The notes under the pieces are model-generated. The model ran no database searches, was not told the DNA's origin, and was given only the letters and a program-made list of their open reading frames with translations. A DNA stretch of 64,000 nt from Planosporangium thailandense (GTDB lineage: Bacteria > Actinomycetota > Actinomycetes > Mycobacteriales > Micromonosporaceae): contig NZ_JAATVY010000025.1 in assembly GCF_011947195.1 (NCBI RefSeq), forward strand, positions 1 through 64,000, read 5' to 3'. Shown piece after piece: positions 61,809 through 64,000 of this stretch; position 1 is the first letter of the stretch; every line of letters starts with the position of its first letter. The translations under genes were made by a program, and so were the position numbers.

Positions 61809-62550
61809 ACGCTGCCGCCGATCCCGCGACCGCGCGGTGAATGGGGCCCGTTCACAAGGGCGTAGGGCGCTCCGCACGACGGCTGGCTGGCGGGGACCGG
61901 ACCGGCGCTTACGGCCGAAGGTGCCCCGGCGTCGAACCCAGATGTGACCAGCGTCACTCGAATGTGTCACCATGGCGTAGAGGGCTGTCGATATACCGAA
62001 CGTGCTGGAGATGGTCGGGATCTCGCCCGTTCCGGGCACCAGCCTCAACTCCAGGGTGAGCCGGACCGGTGCCCGGCGCCGTGGTTGGTCGATCGCTGGG
62101 CCCCTGCAAGGAGCAGGTGGGCGGCGGTCGGGGCGATCCGTCGCCGGGTGCGCGGGCGGCGGGCGGTGGTACGCCCGCCGGCCGCGGTGCCACTCCTGGC
62201 CGCGCGTCGCGGTCACTCTGCGTACTGTAAACATTCATTGTTGAGGATGGAATTGACGTTTGCTAGCTTCGGGGAGCAGAAGCAATACACGGGGGTGGTC
62301 TTTTGCTTCGGCCTTTTGGCAGACGTAGTCGAGGACGCTGCACTGGCGCTCCTAGCGGTTTTCTATCGGCGTGGTCCGCGCACTGACTGATTGGTGCTGG
62401 TGATATTTGCCAGCGGTACCGCGACCACTTCGTGTCCTGCCGCAACCACCGACATCGAGAAATTCCGTCCGTCGTTTCGCGGGTAATCGCTGCCCGCCAC
62501 CGGTCGGGTTTACGGGCTCGACATTTCGCCGTACAACGGGGAGTGGTGGA
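61809..62550. other. Long intergenic region upstream of folE
   Basis: No gene is supported in about 740 bases. A perfect 9-bp inverted repeat (62032-62040 with 62068-62076, 27-nt loop) may be a regulatory hairpin. AT-rich stretches occur around 62225-62260 and 62280-62310, where promoters for folE could lie. Its lower GC and lack of coding bias mark a boundary between the catabolic operons and the folE unit. Confidence 0.4.
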
Positions 62551-63165
62551 TTGAATAACTGTGGTCCGTCCATCGAATCATCGGCTCTGGTCGACGTCCC
62601 TGCCGCCGAGAGATCGGTTGCGTCCCTGCTATCCGCGCTCGGTGCCAATCTCGATGACGAGGCGCTGCAGCAGACCCCCCGCCGCGTGGTGGCGGCGTAC
62701 CGGGAGTTGCTCGTGCCACAGGACTTCGAGGCCACGACGTTCCCCAACAGCGAGGGCTACGACGAACTCGTCCTGGTCCGGGCGATCCCCTTCCGATCCC
62801 TGTGCGCGCACCACCTGCTGCCGTTCACCGGGCTGGCGCATGTGGCATACCTGCCCGGCGATCGGATTCTCGGCCTGTCGAAGCTGGCCCGGGTGGTCGA
62901 GTTCTGCTCCCGCGGATTCCAGGTCCAGGAGCGGGTGACCTGGCAGATCGCGGAGTGGCTGGAGAAGAACGTCGAGCCCGTCGGCGTCGGCGTGGTGATC
63001 GATGCTCAGCACAGCTGCATGGCCGTGCGTGGTGTACGGGCCGTCGGTTCCTGGACGACCACCACGGCCATGCGCGGCGTGCTGCGGCAGGACCCCGAGC
63101 GTCGGCGCGAGTTCCTGAGCGCCATCGAGGCCGATCGGTCGCGGGCGGTCGGGGTGGCGTGTTGA
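62551..63165 (+). CDS. folE: GTP cyclohydrolase I
   Basis: The 204-residue protein has zinc ligands C85 and H88 (SLCAHHLLPF) and C156 (DAQHSCMAVRG), with the catalytic region GLSKLARVVEFCSRGFQVQE. A TTG at 62551 with GGGGAG about 7 nt upstream is the preferred start. The frame upstream is non-coding in character. It makes 7,8-dihydroneopterin triphosphate from GTP for folate or pterin-type cofactors. It overlaps an adenylation-enzyme gene rather than other fol genes, so it may be a second copy serving specialised metabolism. Confidence 0.92.
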   Translation: MNNCGPSIESSALVDVPAAERSVASLLSALGANLDDEALQQTPRRVVAAYRELLVPQDFEATTFPNSEGYDELVLVRAIPFRSLCAHHLLPFTGLAHVAYLPGDRILGLSKLARVVEFCSRGFQVQERVTWQIAEWLEKNVEPVGVGVVIDAQHSCMAVRGVRAVGSWTTTTAMRGVLRQDPERRREFLSAIEADRSRAVGVAC

Positions 63166-64000
63166 CGCACGATCTGGCCGCGTTGTGCCTGGGGTTGATC
63201 GGCCGGCCGGTGCACCCCCACCAGGTCGCCATCCGGGCGGCCGACCAGACGCTCACGCACGCCGACGTGGCCGACCGGGTACGGGCCGGGGCGTCCTTTC
63301 TGGCTTCCCGCGGCGTCGGCGTGGGGAGCCTCGTCGGGGTACCCGCGGCGCGTTCGGCGCGGACCGTCATCGACGTGCTGGCGGTGCTCGCGGCGAGATG
63401 CGCCTTCGTCGTGGTCGACGAGCCGCAGTGGCTGGGGTCCCGGCTTCGGGAGAGGTTGTGCGGGGTGCTCGGACACGACACTCACGGGCGGTGGGTGCTC
63501 ACGCCGATCGACGCCCCGGCCGCCGCCGCGCCGCCCCCCTTGCCCGGCCGCCAAGGGGACGGGGCGGCATACGTCATGAGCACCTCCGGCAGCACCGGCG
63601 AGCCGAAGGAGACCGTCGTCACCAGGGGCGGCCTGCGTCACGTGTTCGGTGCGCTGCACGACCTGCTCGGGTCGACCGTACCCCCGGCCGCCCGGTGGAC
63701 GCAGTTGCATCCGCTGACCTTCGGGTTCGCGATGTGCGAGATCCTCGGGGCGATTACGTTCGGCGGCGAGCTGACCATCGTCGAGCGGGAGTCGCCACTC
63801 ACTCTCGACGGGCTGCTGGTCGCGCTGGGCGCTGGCGGCCCCCGCGTCGTCTGCCTCACCCCGTCGGAACTGGCGCTGCTGGTGCGGCGCCTCGAGCGCG
63901 ACGTCGCGGTGCCCCTGCCCTCGCACGTGCTGCTGAGCGGGGAACCGATGCACCGTGCGCCCGTGGACAGGCTGTTCCGGCTGCCCGGCGGGCATGCGGT
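63159..64000 (+). CDS. AMP-binding (adenylation) enzyme, 5' part
   Basis: An open frame runs to the window edge (at least 280 codons), starting at a GTG (63159) or TTG (63162) that overlaps the folE stop. The product begins VLTHDLAALCLGLIGRPV. It contains an A2-like segment (LAVLAARCAFVVVDEPQW), the ATP-binding A3 motif MSTSGSTGEPKETVVT and a later LSGEP motif, as in NRPS adenylation domains and acyl-CoA ligases. It is truncated only by the window. The stop-start overlap with folE implies co-translation. Substrate cannot be read because the pocket region lies partly outside. Confidence 0.85.
   Translation, partial: MLTHDLAALCLGLIGRPVHPHQVAIRAADQTLTHADVADRVRAGASFLASRGVGVGSLVGVPAARSARTVIDVLAVLAARCAFVVVDEPQWLGSRLRERLCGVLGHDTHGRWVLTPIDAPAAAAPPPLPGRQGDGAAYVMSTSGSTGEPKETVVTRGGLRHVFGALHDLLGSTVPPAARWTQLHPLTFGFAMCEILGAITFGGELTIVERESPLTLDGLLVALGAGGPRVVCLTPSELALLVRRLERDVAVPLPSHVLLSGEPMHRAPVDRLFRLPGGHA

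Noticed and set aside
60669-62234. A 521-codon minus-strand open frame extending into the 61.8-62.2 kb intergenic region
   Set aside because: Most of it is antisense to the lactonase gene, and the part in the gap shows no domain or ribosome binding site.

Overview
The window is very GC-rich (about 70%), uses GTG and TTG starts freely, packs genes with ATGA-type overlaps, and carries actinobacterial hallmarks: IclR, GntR and LacI regulators, a fused PcaL, a collagen-like secreted protein and hairpin terminators without long U-tracts. It is most likely chromosomal DNA of a filamentous actinomycete. Micromonosporaceae or a relative is plausible, but the genus cannot be fixed from the sequence alone. 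I saw no rRNA, tRNA, CRISPR array, phage gene, transposase or IS.

Layout. (1) 303-5558, minus strand: secreted or cell-surface genes, namely a small membrane-anchored protein, a DUF2334 deacetylase-like protein with Ig/FnIII domains, a collagen-like GXY-repeat protein and a small exported peptide. Each long gene is closed by a strong hairpin. (2) 6088-10180, minus strand: a DUF3311 protein, a monocarboxylate Na+ symporter, and a GAF sensor kinase with a NarL-type response regulator. (3) 10710-21123, plus strand: a cytochrome P450 with its own ferredoxin and reductase, a split PEP-synthase-like phosphotransferase, two HD-domain phosphohydrolase paralogues, an SDR and an aldehyde dehydrogenase. 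This gene set matches the Corynebacterium cre system, which phosphorylates p-cresol, oxidises the methyl group, removes the phosphate and ends at 4-hydroxybenzoate. (4) 21096-31893: a LysR gene, pcaIJF, a double-length IclR (PcaR-like) regulator, pcaHGBL and pobA. Regions 3 and 4 together encode an apparently complete route from a p-alkylphenol through protocatechuate to acetyl-CoA and succinyl-CoA. A six-copy operator-like repeat array lies between pcaR and pcaH.

(5) 32276-40997: a GntR regulator, a gamma-glutamyl hydrolase, an Fe-ADH-family protein with altered metal ligands, a Baeyer-Villiger-type monooxygenase, a glutamine-synthetase-like ligase, an APC permease and an HSL esterase. This looks like a catabolic unit for an amine or amino-ketone working through gamma-glutamylated intermediates. 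(6) 41164-50758: a LacI regulon with AACGTT-core operators, asparaginase, a NodB-family deacetylase or imidase, an NCS1 permease, L- and D-carbamoylase-type enzymes, a D-hydantoinase/dihydropyrimidinase and a beta-ureidopropionase-like amidase, consistent with use of hydantoins, ureides or cyclic imides. (7) 50769-57230: a tandem glycine riboswitch ahead of sdaA, malate synthase and a DUF6986/CitE-like gene, followed on the minus strand by a 2-hydroxyacid dehydrogenase and an IclR regulator. This is a glycine/serine/glyoxylate module.

(8) 57325-61724: a dimeric alpha/beta-barrel protein, a DctA-like symporter, a carboxymuconolactone-decarboxylase-family protein, an SDR and a LigI-like lactonase/amidohydrolase, probably another carboxylate or aromatic-acid unit. 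(9) 62551-64000: GTP cyclohydrolase I overlapping an AMP-binding (adenylation) gene that runs off the window, perhaps the edge of a biosynthetic cluster. The window as a whole is a catabolic island for aromatic, amine and ureide compounds in which nearly every unit has its own regulator.
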